DNA of 64,000 nt from BM520 sp964474455. GTDB lineage: Bacteria > Bacteroidota > Bacteroidia > Bacteroidales > BM520. Made by a program: the position numbers and the translations under genes. Location of the stretch: positions 23,990-87,989 of the forward strand of contig CAYYSU010000003.1 in assembly GCA_964474455.1 (NCBI GenBank), given 5' to 3'. The notes under the pieces were generated by a model, which had not been told where the DNA came from, made no database searches, and saw nothing but the letters and a program-made list of their open reading frames with translations. Of this stretch, positions 7,961-16,184 are shown in pieces. Within the stretch, counting starts at the first letter, position 1. The number at the start of each line of letters is the position of its first letter.

Positions 7961-8920
7961 TTAGTGTGGATATGTAGCTTTCACTATCTGTCTGATATTT
8001 TTTGTCATTCCCAGGGAGAAGAAATGAATTCCCGGCACTCCGTGTTTCAGAAGATCGTTAACCTGTTCGATGGTGTACTTTGTTCCTATCATTTGGGCTT
8101 CGTCATTGGATACGCAGTCACGAATGTCGTTACACAATTCTGATGGCAAATCAATGTTAAATGTACGAGGTAAGAGATCCACGTCATTGCGCATTGTGAT
8201 TGGCTTTATGCCTGGTATAATCGGTACTTTGATACCTATTTTACGACAGTTTCTTTCAAATTCGTAAAACTTCTCATTAATAAAGAACATCTGCGTCACG
8301 ATATAATCTGCTCCGGCGTCGATTTTTTTTTTCAGATGCATAAGATCGGTTTCCATGTTGGGAGCTTCAAGATGTTTTTCGGGATATCCGGCAACGCCAA
8401 TACAGAAATCTGCAGCATCAGGGTTTTTGATATTAGGATCCAAATATATTCCATCGTTCATGGCCTTTATCTGGCTCACCATTTCCGAGGCGTAGCGATG
8501 ACCATCTTTCTCCGGCATGAAGAGCTTTTTGCCTGCGGGAGGATCGCCGCGTAAAGCAAATACATTTTTTAATCCCAGGAAGTTAAGTTCTATGAGAGCA
8601 TCTTCTGTCTCCTCTTTGGAAAAGCCACCACAGATAAGATGCGGAACAACAGTGATGTTGTGTTTGTACATTACTGCGGCTGAAAGTCCTATTGTCCCGG
8701 GGCGCTTGGTGACGATACAACGCTCCATTAATCCGTCTTCTCTCTCACGGTACACAATCTCTTTCTGATGTGTTGTGAAGTTAATATATGCCGGTTTCAA
8801 GTCAACAATATTATGCAATGCCTTATCAATTTTTGCCATTGAGTGACCTTTTAGCGGAGGGAGAAATTCCACGGCAAAAAAGGGCTTTTCAACCTTATTA
8901 ATAATATCTGTAACTTTCAT
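7961..8920 (-). CDS. metF: 5,10-methylenetetrahydrofolate reductase
   Basis: A 319-residue FAD enzyme that reduces 5,10-methylene-THF to 5-methyl-THF, the methyl donor for methionine synthase. The start VEKPFFAVEFLPP is the family's first strand with the catalytic Glu, and FALRGDPP is the diagnostic FAD/folate-binding motif; ADYIVTQMFF is also conserved. The gene begins three bases after the metH stop on the same strand, so metH and metF form an operon that makes and uses methyl-THF. Confidence 0.95.
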   Translation of the reverse strand: MKVTDIINKVEKPFFAVEFLPPLKGHSMAKIDKALHNIVDLKPAYINFTTHQKEIVYREREDGLMERCIVTKRPGTIGLSAAVMYKHNITVVPHLICGGFSKEETEDALIELNFLGLKNVFALRGDPPAGKKLFMPEKDGHRYASEMVSQIKAMNDGIYLDPNIKNPDAADFCIGVAGYPEKHLEAPNMETDLMHLKKKIDAGADYIVTQMFFINEKFYEFERNCRKIGIKVPIIPGIKPITMRNDVDLLPRTFNIDLPSELCNDIRDCVSNDEAQMIGTKYTIEQVNDLLKHGVPGIHFFSLGMTKNIRQIVKATYPH

Positions 8921-8923
8921 AAT

Positions 8924-11900
8924 TTATTTTATTCCAAGGGCTTCCAGTGAGCCGGGATTAATATTTTTTTTTGCTGCATAGTATGCCTTTTGGTCATCAC
9001 CGATGGCGGTTATATTAAAATATTGCGCATCAGGATGGCTGAATATAGCTCCGCAGAGGGAGGATTGCGGCTTCATAGCAAAATGCTCTGTTATTCCGAT
9101 GCCTATATTGTCATATGCATTGAGCACATCGAGTATTTTCTTTTTTTCAGAATGGTCGGGCCATGCCGGATAACCCGGCGCAGGTCGTATTCCACGGTAA
9201 TGTCCTTTCAGCATCTCAGCGGGAACGCCCTTTTCATCACTAAAACCCCACCACACCTTGCGGCACAGGAAATGAGTCAGCTCAGCCATGGCTTCCACAA
9301 GTCTGTCAGCAAGGCTGTCGCGCATCAAGCGATCCACCTCATCGTCAGTTTGCAAATCACAATGAACCGTTGCGGCGAATAATCCGAGATGATCCTGTTT
9401 CTCTGCCAGAAAGTCGGTAAGAGAGTAGCAAGGATTAATCTGTTTTCGCAGAAACTCTAATGCAGTAATGGATTTTTCTCCCTTCCCGCCGAGTATGGTC
9501 ACACTTTCATGTTTTGTTACAACCGGGAATATCTGACATACCGCCCTAAGCATATATCGTGATGCATTTTTTTTCAGGAATATCATTGCCTCATCATGTA
9601 GCTTTAAGGCCTCATTGGATTTTACACTCCAGGCATTGTAAAACGAGCGCCAATTAATAAATGGTATCAGGTCTTCTGCCGCGGCCTCGAGGGTGTTCAA
9701 ATCCAGCGAATTTGGTCTGGCGGGGATATATTCTTTGTCTAAATTAAACCCTGACTGCCGTGCTTTTTCAAGAGGTATCACCATGGGATTATTATCTTTT
9801 TGATAATCCTCACGAATTTTTTCATATCTGCTATGAATCTCCCGTAGCCACTGCACTCTGTTTTTTGAAACGAGAGACTCCCAAGCTATTGACGCGGCTC
9901 GGGAGGCGTCACCGGCGTGAAGAACAACGCCATCCGGATATTCAGGGGCAATCTTAACGGCAGTGTGGAGCTCAGATGTCGTCGCACCACCAACCATAAG
10001 CGGGATACGACATTCTCTCTCCTGCATCAGTGCAGCAACATTTGCCATCTCCTGCAGCGAGGGAGTGATAAGCCCGCTGAGAGCGATCATATCTACATTA
10101 TTATCCACTGCCGCCTGAACGATTTTCTCTCCAGGAATCATTACGCCAAGATCGATTATTTTAAAGTTGTTGCAGGAAAGGATAACAGAGAGTATATTTT
10201 TACCAATATCATGCACATCACCTTTTACCGTTGCAAGGAGTATTGTTCCTACACGTTTCGATTGTTCTCCCTTCTCCTGTTGTGTTATTTCCGGACGAAT
10301 AATATCCACCATAACTCGCATTGCTCTGGCACTTTTTACCACTTGCGGCAGGAACATTTTTCCCACCCCGAACCTGGCTCCTACTTCGTTCATGGCATCC
10401 ATCAACGGTTCGTCAATTATCTGCACTGCCTTTTCATAGTGGTGGAGCGCCTCCTGCATATCCTCATCAGCAAACTCAATTATTCCATGCAGTAAGGCGT
10501 ATTTTATCCGATCTGTAACCGCGAGCTCCCGCCACTGCAGTTTGTTCTCTTCTTTTTTTTCCTGATCGAGGTATTTTGTTGCTATCTCAATCAGAGTGGC
10601 GGCGCTCTGCTGGTGGCGGTTGAGGATCACATCTTCCACTGCCTCTTTTAGGCCGGCCTCAATATCATCGTACGTGACACTCATTCCGGGATTTACTATT
10701 GCCATATCAAGACCGTTATTGATGGCGTGGTACAGAAAAACAGAGTGCATGGCCTCTCTGACACCGTTGTTGCCTCTAAACGAGAACGATAGATTGCTTA
10801 CGCCTCCCGAAACCATGGCTCCCGGCAGATTCTCCTTGATCCATTTTACCGAGCGAATAAAGTCTATCGCATAGGCATCATGCTCTTTCATTCCGGTGGC
10901 AACAGCAAGTATATTAGGGTCAAAGATTATATTATGCGGGTTGTATCGGGCATTTTCCACCAAGAGGTCATAGGATCGTTGCGCGATACGTACTCTGCTT
11001 TCGTAGTCCACGGCCTGTCCTTTTTCATCAAAAAGCATTACCACCACAGCGGCGCCAAAGCGTTTTAGCGTTTTCGCCTTTGCGATAAAAGCTTCCTCAC
11101 CCTCTTTCAGGCTTATGGAGTTAACCACGCATTTGCCCTGAGTACATTTCAGCCCTTCTGTTATCACCTCCCAGTCGGAAGAGTCTATCATTACCGGCAC
11201 ACGAGCTATGTCAGGGTCTGAGCCTGCCAGGTTGAGAAATTCCTTCATGGACTGGGGGCCATCTATCATGGCGTCATCCATACATATATCGATTATCTGG
11301 GCTCCGTTTTCCACCTGATTGCGGGCAACACTCAGTGCTTGGGCGTAGTTTTTTTTACGAATCAGTCGTGCAAATTTCCGCGAGCCGGCAACGTTGGTAC
11401 GTTCGCCAATATTGACAAAGTTGGTCTCTTTGGAGATGATGAGGTTTTCCAACCCCGAAAGCACGGAGATCTTACTTCCGGCGGGTATTTTTCGTGGTTT
11501 TTGATCCTTTACGGCGTCAGCGATGGCTTCAATATGTGCCGGTGTAGTGCCGCAGCAACCACCCATAATATTGACCCAGCCATTTTCAGCATACTCCTTT
11601 GCAAAGAGACCCATGTCTCCGGGTGACTGGTTGTAGTTACCCATCTCATCTGGCAGTCCGGCGTTTGGATGTACGCTTACATGGATCTGTGCAATCTGTG
11701 AGAGGTGACTGATAAATGGTTTCAACTGCTCCGGACCCAGCGAACAGTTCAGCCCTATTGAAAAGAGATTGAAATGCTCTATGGAGGTGACAAAGGCCTC
11801 GAGAGTCTGTCCGGAGAGCGTGCGGCCGCTGGCATCGGAAATGGTAACGGAAACCATAACGGGAATCTCTCTGCCATATTTATTAAACACCTCTTCAATG

Positions 11901-12469
11901 GCAAATAGTGCTGCTTTACAGTTTAGGGTATCAAACACTGTCTCTACCATCAATATATCAGCGCCGCCTTCCATAAGGCCTTGAGCCTGTTCATAATATG
12001 CTTCCACGAGCTGGTCGAAGGTGATATTCCGCATTCCGGGGTTGTCAATATCCGGAGAGATGCTTGCAGAGCGGTTTGTGGGACCCATGGAGCCAATCAC
12101 CCAGGCAGGGTGGTGCGGATTCAAAGCGGAGAATTCCTTTACGGCCTGTTTGGCTATGGAAGCAGCGGCCTTATTTATCTCAAAACATTTATCCTCCAGA
12201 GCATAGTCTTCCATCGGGATGGATGAGGCATTGAAAGAGTTTGTCTCTATCAGATTGGCTCCGGCGGAGAGGTACGCCAGATGAATCTCTCTCATGACAT
12301 CCGGTCTGGTGACACATAATATATCGTTACAGCCCTGAAGACTGACTGGGTGATCTTTATATTCAACACCGTGAAAGTCCTCTTCCTGAAGGTTATAGCG
12401 CTGTATCATGGTGCCTGTGGCGCCGTCAAGAACAAGGATATGGTTCTTTATATATTCGTAAATATTCAT
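8924..12469 (-). CDS. metH: Cobalamin-dependent methionine synthase
   Basis: An 1181-residue, full-length MetH that transfers methyl from 5-methyl-THF through cobalamin to homocysteine. Domain order: homocysteine/zinc domain (about 1-330, zinc cysteines in LNCSLGP and GGCCGTTP), pterin-binding domain (about 350-620, starting NIGERTNVAGS), cap and B12 domain (about 640-880, with DVHDIGKN; His753 is the lower cobalt ligand) and an SAM-dependent reactivation domain (about 900-1181, with RPAPGYPAWPDHSEK). All four modules appear intact. No long leader or B12/SAM riboswitch is visible: only 105 bases separate it from the gene upstream. The organism must make or import cobalamin. Confidence 0.97.
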   Translation of the reverse strand: MNIYEYIKNHILVLDGATGTMIQRYNLQEEDFHGVEYKDHPVSLQGCNDILCVTRPDVMREIHLAYLSAGANLIETNSFNASSIPMEDYALEDKCFEINKAAASIAKQAVKEFSALNPHHPAWVIGSMGPTNRSASISPDIDNPGMRNITFDQLVEAYYEQAQGLMEGGADILMVETVFDTLNCKAALFAIEEVFNKYGREIPVMVSVTISDASGRTLSGQTLEAFVTSIEHFNLFSIGLNCSLGPEQLKPFISHLSQIAQIHVSVHPNAGLPDEMGNYNQSPGDMGLFAKEYAENGWVNIMGGCCGTTPAHIEAIADAVKDQKPRKIPAGSKISVLSGLENLIISKETNFVNIGERTNVAGSRKFARLIRKKNYAQALSVARNQVENGAQIIDICMDDAMIDGPQSMKEFLNLAGSDPDIARVPVMIDSSDWEVITEGLKCTQGKCVVNSISLKEGEEAFIAKAKTLKRFGAAVVVMLFDEKGQAVDYESRVRIAQRSYDLLVENARYNPHNIIFDPNILAVATGMKEHDAYAIDFIRSVKWIKENLPGAMVSGGVSNLSFSFRGNNGVREAMHSVFLYHAINNGLDMAIVNPGMSVTYDDIEAGLKEAVEDVILNRHQQSAATLIEIATKYLDQEKKEENKLQWRELAVTDRIKYALLHGIIEFADEDMQEALHHYEKAVQIIDEPLMDAMNEVGARFGVGKMFLPQVVKSARAMRVMVDIIRPEITQQEKGEQSKRVGTILLATVKGDVHDIGKNILSVILSCNNFKIIDLGVMIPGEKIVQAAVDNNVDMIALSGLITPSLQEMANVAALMQERECRIPLMVGGATTSELHTAVKIAPEYPDGVVLHAGDASRAASIAWESLVSKNRVQWLREIHSRYEKIREDYQKDNNPMVIPLEKARQSGFNLDKEYIPARPNSLDLNTLEAAAEDLIPFINWRSFYNAWSVKSNEALKLHDEAMIFLKKNASRYMLRAVCQIFPVVTKHESVTILGGKGEKSITALEFLRKQINPCYSLTDFLAEKQDHLGLFAATVHCDLQTDDEVDRLMRDSLADRLVEAMAELTHFLCRKVWWGFSDEKGVPAEMLKGHYRGIRPAPGYPAWPDHSEKKKILDVLNAYDNIGIGITEHFAMKPQSSLCGAIFSHPDAQYFNITAIGDDQKAYYAAKKNINPGSLEALGIK

Positions 12470-12489
12470 AGGAAACAGATTTATTTAAT

Positions 12490-12497
12490 CAAAGATA
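12490..12497 (-). promoter_or_regulatory. -7 promoter element for metH-metF
   Basis: On the minus strand the sequence reads TATCTTTG, a match to TAnnTTTG, placing the transcription start about 12-18 bases before the metH ATG. No convincing -33 TTG is seen. Confidence 0.5.
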
Positions 12498-12531
12498 ATA
12501 AATTACATATTAACACAGGGATTGATTTTAT

Positions 12532-12546
12532 GAAACACAGTGTTTC
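12532..12546. promoter_or_regulatory. 15-bp perfect palindrome upstream of metH
   Basis: GAAACAC-A-GTGTTTC is a perfect 7-bp inverted repeat with a one-base centre, lying 35 bases upstream of the metH -7 element and 29 bases past the dus stop. The loop is too small for a hairpin terminator, so a dimeric regulator site is the better guess. No regulator is identified. Confidence 0.4.
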
Positions 12547-12574
12547 CATTTTTTTTAAGGAATAAATCGTTGTG

Positions 12575-13519
12575 TTATTTCATAGCAGAGGAGGCGATAA
12601 TTTGGTCGGCATTTTTCAGGAATATTCCTATACTCTGTGCGCGGAGGAGGGAATCCTGGATCTGCTGCTGATCCTCATAAAGGTATCGGAATTGAGTCCA
12701 GTAGCCTTTCATTCTGTTAAGATGACCTTTCTCTGTGTCCGATGTCCCTTCGATATTGGCATTCAGTATTGTGTGAAAAGAGCCAAACCTTTTGCGATCC
12801 CGGAGTTGACAACCTGTTTTAATCCATTCTCCCAGGAACGGGTTTCGGACAAGTCCTCGTCCTATCATCCAGGATGATATTCGGGGCATCATGGTTTTCA
12901 GTTTTTTAAGATCCTCCACACTAAAGATATCTCCATTATATATCAATTCCGGGCTTGAGAGCTTCTCCACAAAGGGGGCAAAAAACTCGGGATCTGCCTT
13001 TCCGGAGTACATTTGGACACCGGTGCGACTGTGCACTGTTAATGAAGCAAGTGAAACGCTGTTGAAGACATCCGCAAGCTCATCGAACAGTGTGTTGTCT
13101 CTAAATCCTATTCTTGTTTTTACAGAAAATCTAATGTTGATATCGTCAATAACATTCTGTAAAAGACTTAATACTTTTTCCGGATCTTTGAGCAGACCAG
13201 AGCCTCTCTGCTTACGGGTGATTTTTGGCATCGGGCATCCCAAGTTAAGGTTGATCTCATCAAATCCGTATGACTCAAGGAGATGTGCCATCTGTACTAT
13301 TTGACTTGCTTTATTTCCTATAACCTGTGGGATGAGATGGATTTTTTCATTTGCCGGAAGAATATCTTTCAGACGCGACGGGTTAACATAATCAGCTTCG
13401 ACCAGAGGAATAAATGGAGCCATTACAGCATCTACGCCTGAGAAATGCTCAGCAAAGGCATCTCTGAAAGGGCGCTCGGTAAATCCCCGCAAAGGGCCCA
13501 TATATATCTTATCATTCAT
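12575..13519 (-). CDS. dus: tRNA-dihydrouridine synthase
   Basis: A 314-residue FMN enzyme that reduces specific uridines in the tRNA D-loop. MGPLRGFTERPFR is the FMN-binding start, NLGCPMPKITRKQRGSGLL contains the catalytic cysteine of the Dus signature, FSVKTRIG and HSRT carry the conserved Lys and His, and MIGRGLVRNPF is the phosphate-binding end. Which Dus subfamily (A, B or C) it belongs to cannot be decided here. The ATG forms TAATG with the stop of the ATP-grasp gene upstream, so the two are co-translated. Confidence 0.92.
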   Translation of the reverse strand: MNDKIYMGPLRGFTERPFRDAFAEHFSGVDAVMAPFIPLVEADYVNPSRLKDILPANEKIHLIPQVIGNKASQIVQMAHLLESYGFDEINLNLGCPMPKITRKQRGSGLLKDPEKVLSLLQNVIDDINIRFSVKTRIGFRDNTLFDELADVFNSVSLASLTVHSRTGVQMYSGKADPEFFAPFVEKLSSPELIYNGDIFSVEDLKKLKTMMPRISSWMIGRGLVRNPFLGEWIKTGCQLRDRKRFGSFHTILNANIEGTSDTEKGHLNRMKGYWTQFRYLYEDQQQIQDSLLRAQSIGIFLKNADQIIASSAMK

Positions 13520-14415
13520 TATGTTAATAGAAAATGATTTTTAAAAGCCTGTGATAATGCCCTTATTGCATGTTTCTCATCTCTGCAGGCCATCTTCCTT
13601 GGAGGACCCTGAGGTGTGTTATTGACATCCACGATATAAATCTTTCCGTCATTGTTATCACGCAGAATGTCTAACTCGCCGTAATCAAGGTTAATGTGAT
13701 TGCAAAACTGGTTTATTTTTTCGATTTCAATATCAGAAAAAACATCCTTTGTTTTCGTAAGAATTGTTTTAGAGGTGCTGTTCGTAAAGCGAATACTTTT
13801 GTCCCTGTATTTAAGATAGATAAATGAGAGCGTCTCCCCTATCACCGGCACTCTCAAATCCACAACCTGATTGTTGTCTGTGCTGTTATCTATAAGTTTT
13901 TGGTAAATAAAGCCCTTAGCCGGTACTTCGCCAGGCCTATCAACTATCTCTCCGTCGTGTCTGGCATTGATATCACTCTTTTTAACATAGGGTTTATCAT
14001 AAGTCATAGGATCGATAGATGTTGAATACCCAAAAACTTCTTTGAAGATATTGTCCACAAACACCTTACTAATATCTCTGCTGTGCAGATTTACTACATG
14101 CCTGGTGTCAATATTTTCCAGATGATGATACTCTTTTCTAAATGTCAGATATTCCCAGTACACGATAATGTCAGGGTGGCTGTGATATATGTTGGTTAAG
14201 TTATAGCCCAGGTGATCTGCAATTTTATATAATGTTGACCCGGAGCTGGGGTAGTGTGGATAAACATATATGGTTTTTACTGTGAATCCGTGGCGCAGGA
14301 GATTGAGAAACATTTTGAGCAGGTATTTTGTGTCCTTTGCTAATTTTTCCGGCATGGGCATACCCTTCCTGTATTTTACAAACACCCCTCTTTTATATTT
14401 TTTAATAAAATACAT
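13519..14415 (-). CDS. ATP-grasp-like protein of unknown function
   Basis: A 298-residue protein with no signal peptide. The C-terminal third, with YGELDILRDNNDGKIYIVDVNNTPQGPP in the window's reading (residues about 248-275, key residues Glu250, Asp252, Asp265, Asn267), resembles the metal-binding strand-loop of ATP-grasp ligases, and IYQKLIDN plus DLRVPVIG earlier fit the ATP-binding subdomain. The N-terminal half contains no motif I recognise. Family assignment is therefore moderate and the substrate is unknown. The gene is coupled by a one-base overlap to dus, which hints at a cell envelope or RNA-related role but does not prove one. An internal ATG at codon 19 or 21 is an alternative start. 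Confidence 0.55.
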   Translation of the reverse strand: MYFIKKYKRGVFVKYRKGMPMPEKLAKDTKYLLKMFLNLLRHGFTVKTIYVYPHYPSSGSTLYKIADHLGYNLTNIYHSHPDIIVYWEYLTFRKEYHHLENIDTRHVVNLHSRDISKVFVDNIFKEVFGYSTSIDPMTYDKPYVKKSDINARHDGEIVDRPGEVPAKGFIYQKLIDNSTDNNQVVDLRVPVIGETLSFIYLKYRDKSIRFTNSTSKTILTKTKDVFSDIEIEKINQFCNHINLDYGELDILRDNNDGKIYIVDVNNTPQGPPRKMACRDEKHAIRALSQAFKNHFLLT

Positions 14416-14761
14416 TATATTTATTTGCCTGTTTGTTTCTCCGGAACTAATTGCTGTTATCCTGATAACTAGCTATAGGTTTTGAGATTTCTTTTCTTAT
14501 ACGTTACAAAAATATTTGTCTTTACCATTTATAAAATCAGTTTGTGCATATTGTAAATTCAGGATGTTTAAGTGTTTGTCACTTATTGAACCTTTGGGTG
14601 TAACTTATTGCATACGCCATTCACTTTTCATCCTCAAAAGTATTGTTTTTTTTTGGTGTATAAACATCGACTATCTTAATAATAAACAAAATCTAACTTA
14701 TCATTCATTAGCAGTGATTAATACCATATTCATTTATTAATATTTATTAAAACAGATTATT
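14416..14761. other. Divergent intergenic region
   Basis: 346 AT-rich bases between two divergent genes. It holds the -7 element of the minus-strand ATP-grasp gene at 14507-14514. The short plus-strand frame at 14516-14740 is rich in Phe/Ile/Cys, has no RBS or family resemblance and is not called a gene. No clear plus-strand promoter match for the T9SS gene was found. Confidence 0.6.
14507..14514 (-). promoter_or_regulatory. -7 promoter element for the ATP-grasp/dus genes
   Basis: Minus-strand TATTTTTG, matching TAnnTTTG, with a leader of roughly 85-90 bases to the ATG at 14415. No firm -33 element. Confidence 0.4.
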
Positions 14762-15790
14762 ATGAAAAAAGGCATTACAATTTTAGTCATTTTAGGGCTT
14801 ATGTTTTTTTGCTGTAAAGCTCAGTATGAGATTACATACTCCAATAATGCTCCTGAGCTTGGGGATGAATTAACCTTAAATTTCAGCACTGATGTAATAG
14901 TACCATCGGTGGGCGAATCGGGAGCAAACGTGCAATGGGATTTTTCTCAATATGAAACTGCCAGTACGGATGAACTGGATTTTGTTGATCCTGACGATAC
15001 TCCCTGGGGAGATTTAGTTAGTGATTGCAATATTTGCGCATACTCCAATGATCGCGCTCAGACCGGAGAATTCTTTAATATCACCAATAATTCATTAGTA
15101 ATGAAATACTTGGGCACAGTTTTTAACGACGTCAGTCAGCTTACAGAATACTCTGACGATTATTTGGTAATGGAATACCCTTTTGGATTTACTGATGATT
15201 TTTCGGATACCTACGCTTATGCAATGGAAATAGATTTGGGCGGTTTTATAGCATTATACACCAGCGAAGGAACAATTAATACCACTGCCGACGGATGGGG
15301 AAGCATATACACACCAGCGGGATATTTTTCTGATGTACTGCGTGTTAAAAGTGTTGTAGTGGATAATTATGAATCATGGTATAATGGTGAATTGGCTGCC
15401 AGCGGAACAAATATTTACACCCATTATTTATGGTATCATGCGAGTTGCACATATCCAGTTATGAGTATTGACTATTATGAAGAAGGCAGCAATTATGCAA
15501 ATATTAGTTGTTGGGGTATGAGTACAAGTATTGAAGAGTATGAAATGCAGAGTATGAATCTTTATCCTAATCCCGTAAATGATTTATTATCTGTTGAAAA
15601 TATTCCCTTTTCAATCGACAGTTATGTAAGTATATATAATAGCCTCGGTAAGTTGATAAAAAAAGAGTTAGCATCTGTTACTTCAATTAATATATCAACA
15701 GCAGATTTCCCAAATGGTGTGTATTATTTAATTTTAAATGATAAAAAGTCACATAAGGTTTTAGCAGAGAAATTTATTGTAACGCACTAA
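14762..15790 (+). CDS. Secreted protein with T9SS C-terminal sorting domain
   Basis: A 342-residue exported protein. Residues 1-20 form a signal peptide (MKKGITILVILGLMFF then CCKAQ), with a likely SPI cut after KA; an SPII reading at the Cys pair is possible. The middle (20-255) has no recognisable domain; it is rich in Asp, Tyr and Gly and likely beta-structured. The last 75 residues are a type A T9SS sorting domain: LYPNPVNDLLSVE, SIYNSLGKLIK and the final NGVYYLIL...EKFIVTH. The protein should cross the outer membrane through T9SS and be released or anchored. Function unknown. A hairpin terminator follows. Confidence 0.8.
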   Translation: MKKGITILVILGLMFFCCKAQYEITYSNNAPELGDELTLNFSTDVIVPSVGESGANVQWDFSQYETASTDELDFVDPDDTPWGDLVSDCNICAYSNDRAQTGEFFNITNNSLVMKYLGTVFNDVSQLTEYSDDYLVMEYPFGFTDDFSDTYAYAMEIDLGGFIALYTSEGTINTTADGWGSIYTPAGYFSDVLRVKSVVVDNYESWYNGELAASGTNIYTHYLWYHASCTYPVMSIDYYEEGSNYANISCWGMSTSIEEYEMQSMNLYPNPVNDLLSVENIPFSIDSYVSIYNSLGKLIKKELASVTSINISTADFPNGVYYLILNDKKSHKVLAEKFIVTH

Positions 15791-15804
15791 AATTTTAAGT
15801 ATTT

Positions 15805-15823
15805 GAATCTTCGGATTCTTTTT
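15805..15823 (+). terminator. UUCG-loop terminator after the T9SS gene
   Basis: GAATC-TTCG-GATTC followed by five T: a short perfect stem closed by a stable UUCG tetraloop, 15 bases past the stop codon. Confidence 0.75.
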
Positions 15824-15838
15824 CACCTCCCTCAAGAG

Positions 15839-15918
15839 AGATGTAATCAGTACTAAGTTTCGCATAGCTTTAATGATGGCTAAACATTGAGCAAAATAAC
15901 AGGTACTCGATTACATCT
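15839..15918. repeat. Long-loop inverted repeat, possible structured RNA
   Basis: AGATGTAATC-AGTAC (15839-15853) pairs with GTACT-C-GATTACATCT (15903-15918): 15 pairs with a single bulged base, around a 49-base loop that itself holds a small TAGC/GCTA stem. It lies past the terminator and is not explained by any gene. Confidence 0.5.
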
Positions 15919-16184
15919 GTTTTGTACTATATATTTATATATTTAGGTTTTCACCGCAAGAAACATAGTGTCTTTTCTTATGTCCACACATTCAGGTAGA
16001 TCAATAAAAGCAGTGGATCGGGAAGTTGACGCTTCATAGCAAGTATTCCTATTATTTTTTTTATATCTTTACTAAAGGAAGAGTTTGTTTGTTTGTTTGC
16101 AATTCAAAGGTGTTGAATATTAGTAGTATAACTTATCTTCACCTCCTTTAAATATTATTTATTTATTATTCATGCCATAAAAAA

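Larger units (their letters stand above)
15791..16184. other. 394-base intergenic region with terminator and long inverted repeat
   Basis: After the terminator at 15805-15823 the stretch contains the imperfect inverted repeat listed at 15839-15918, a short GTTT tandem (about 16087-16100) and otherwise AT-rich sequence. No open frame with coding character, tRNA or promoter matching TAnnTTTG was seen. Confidence 0.6.

Noticed and set aside
9917..10495. 192-codon plus-strand open frame inside metH
   Set aside because: Antisense to the B12-binding domain; no domain and no promoter.
12470..12574. Cobalamin or SAM riboswitch upstream of metH
   Set aside because: Only 105 bases are available, with a promoter box close to the ATG and no conserved B12-box or SAM-box sequence.
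14516..14740. 74-codon open frame upstream of the T9SS gene
   Set aside because: Composition is that of random AT-rich DNA, with no start context or homologue-like pattern.
16081..16101. GTTT tandem as a repeat or phase-variable tract
   Set aside because: Only about four short units, not in a coding or promoter position that would make slippage meaningful.
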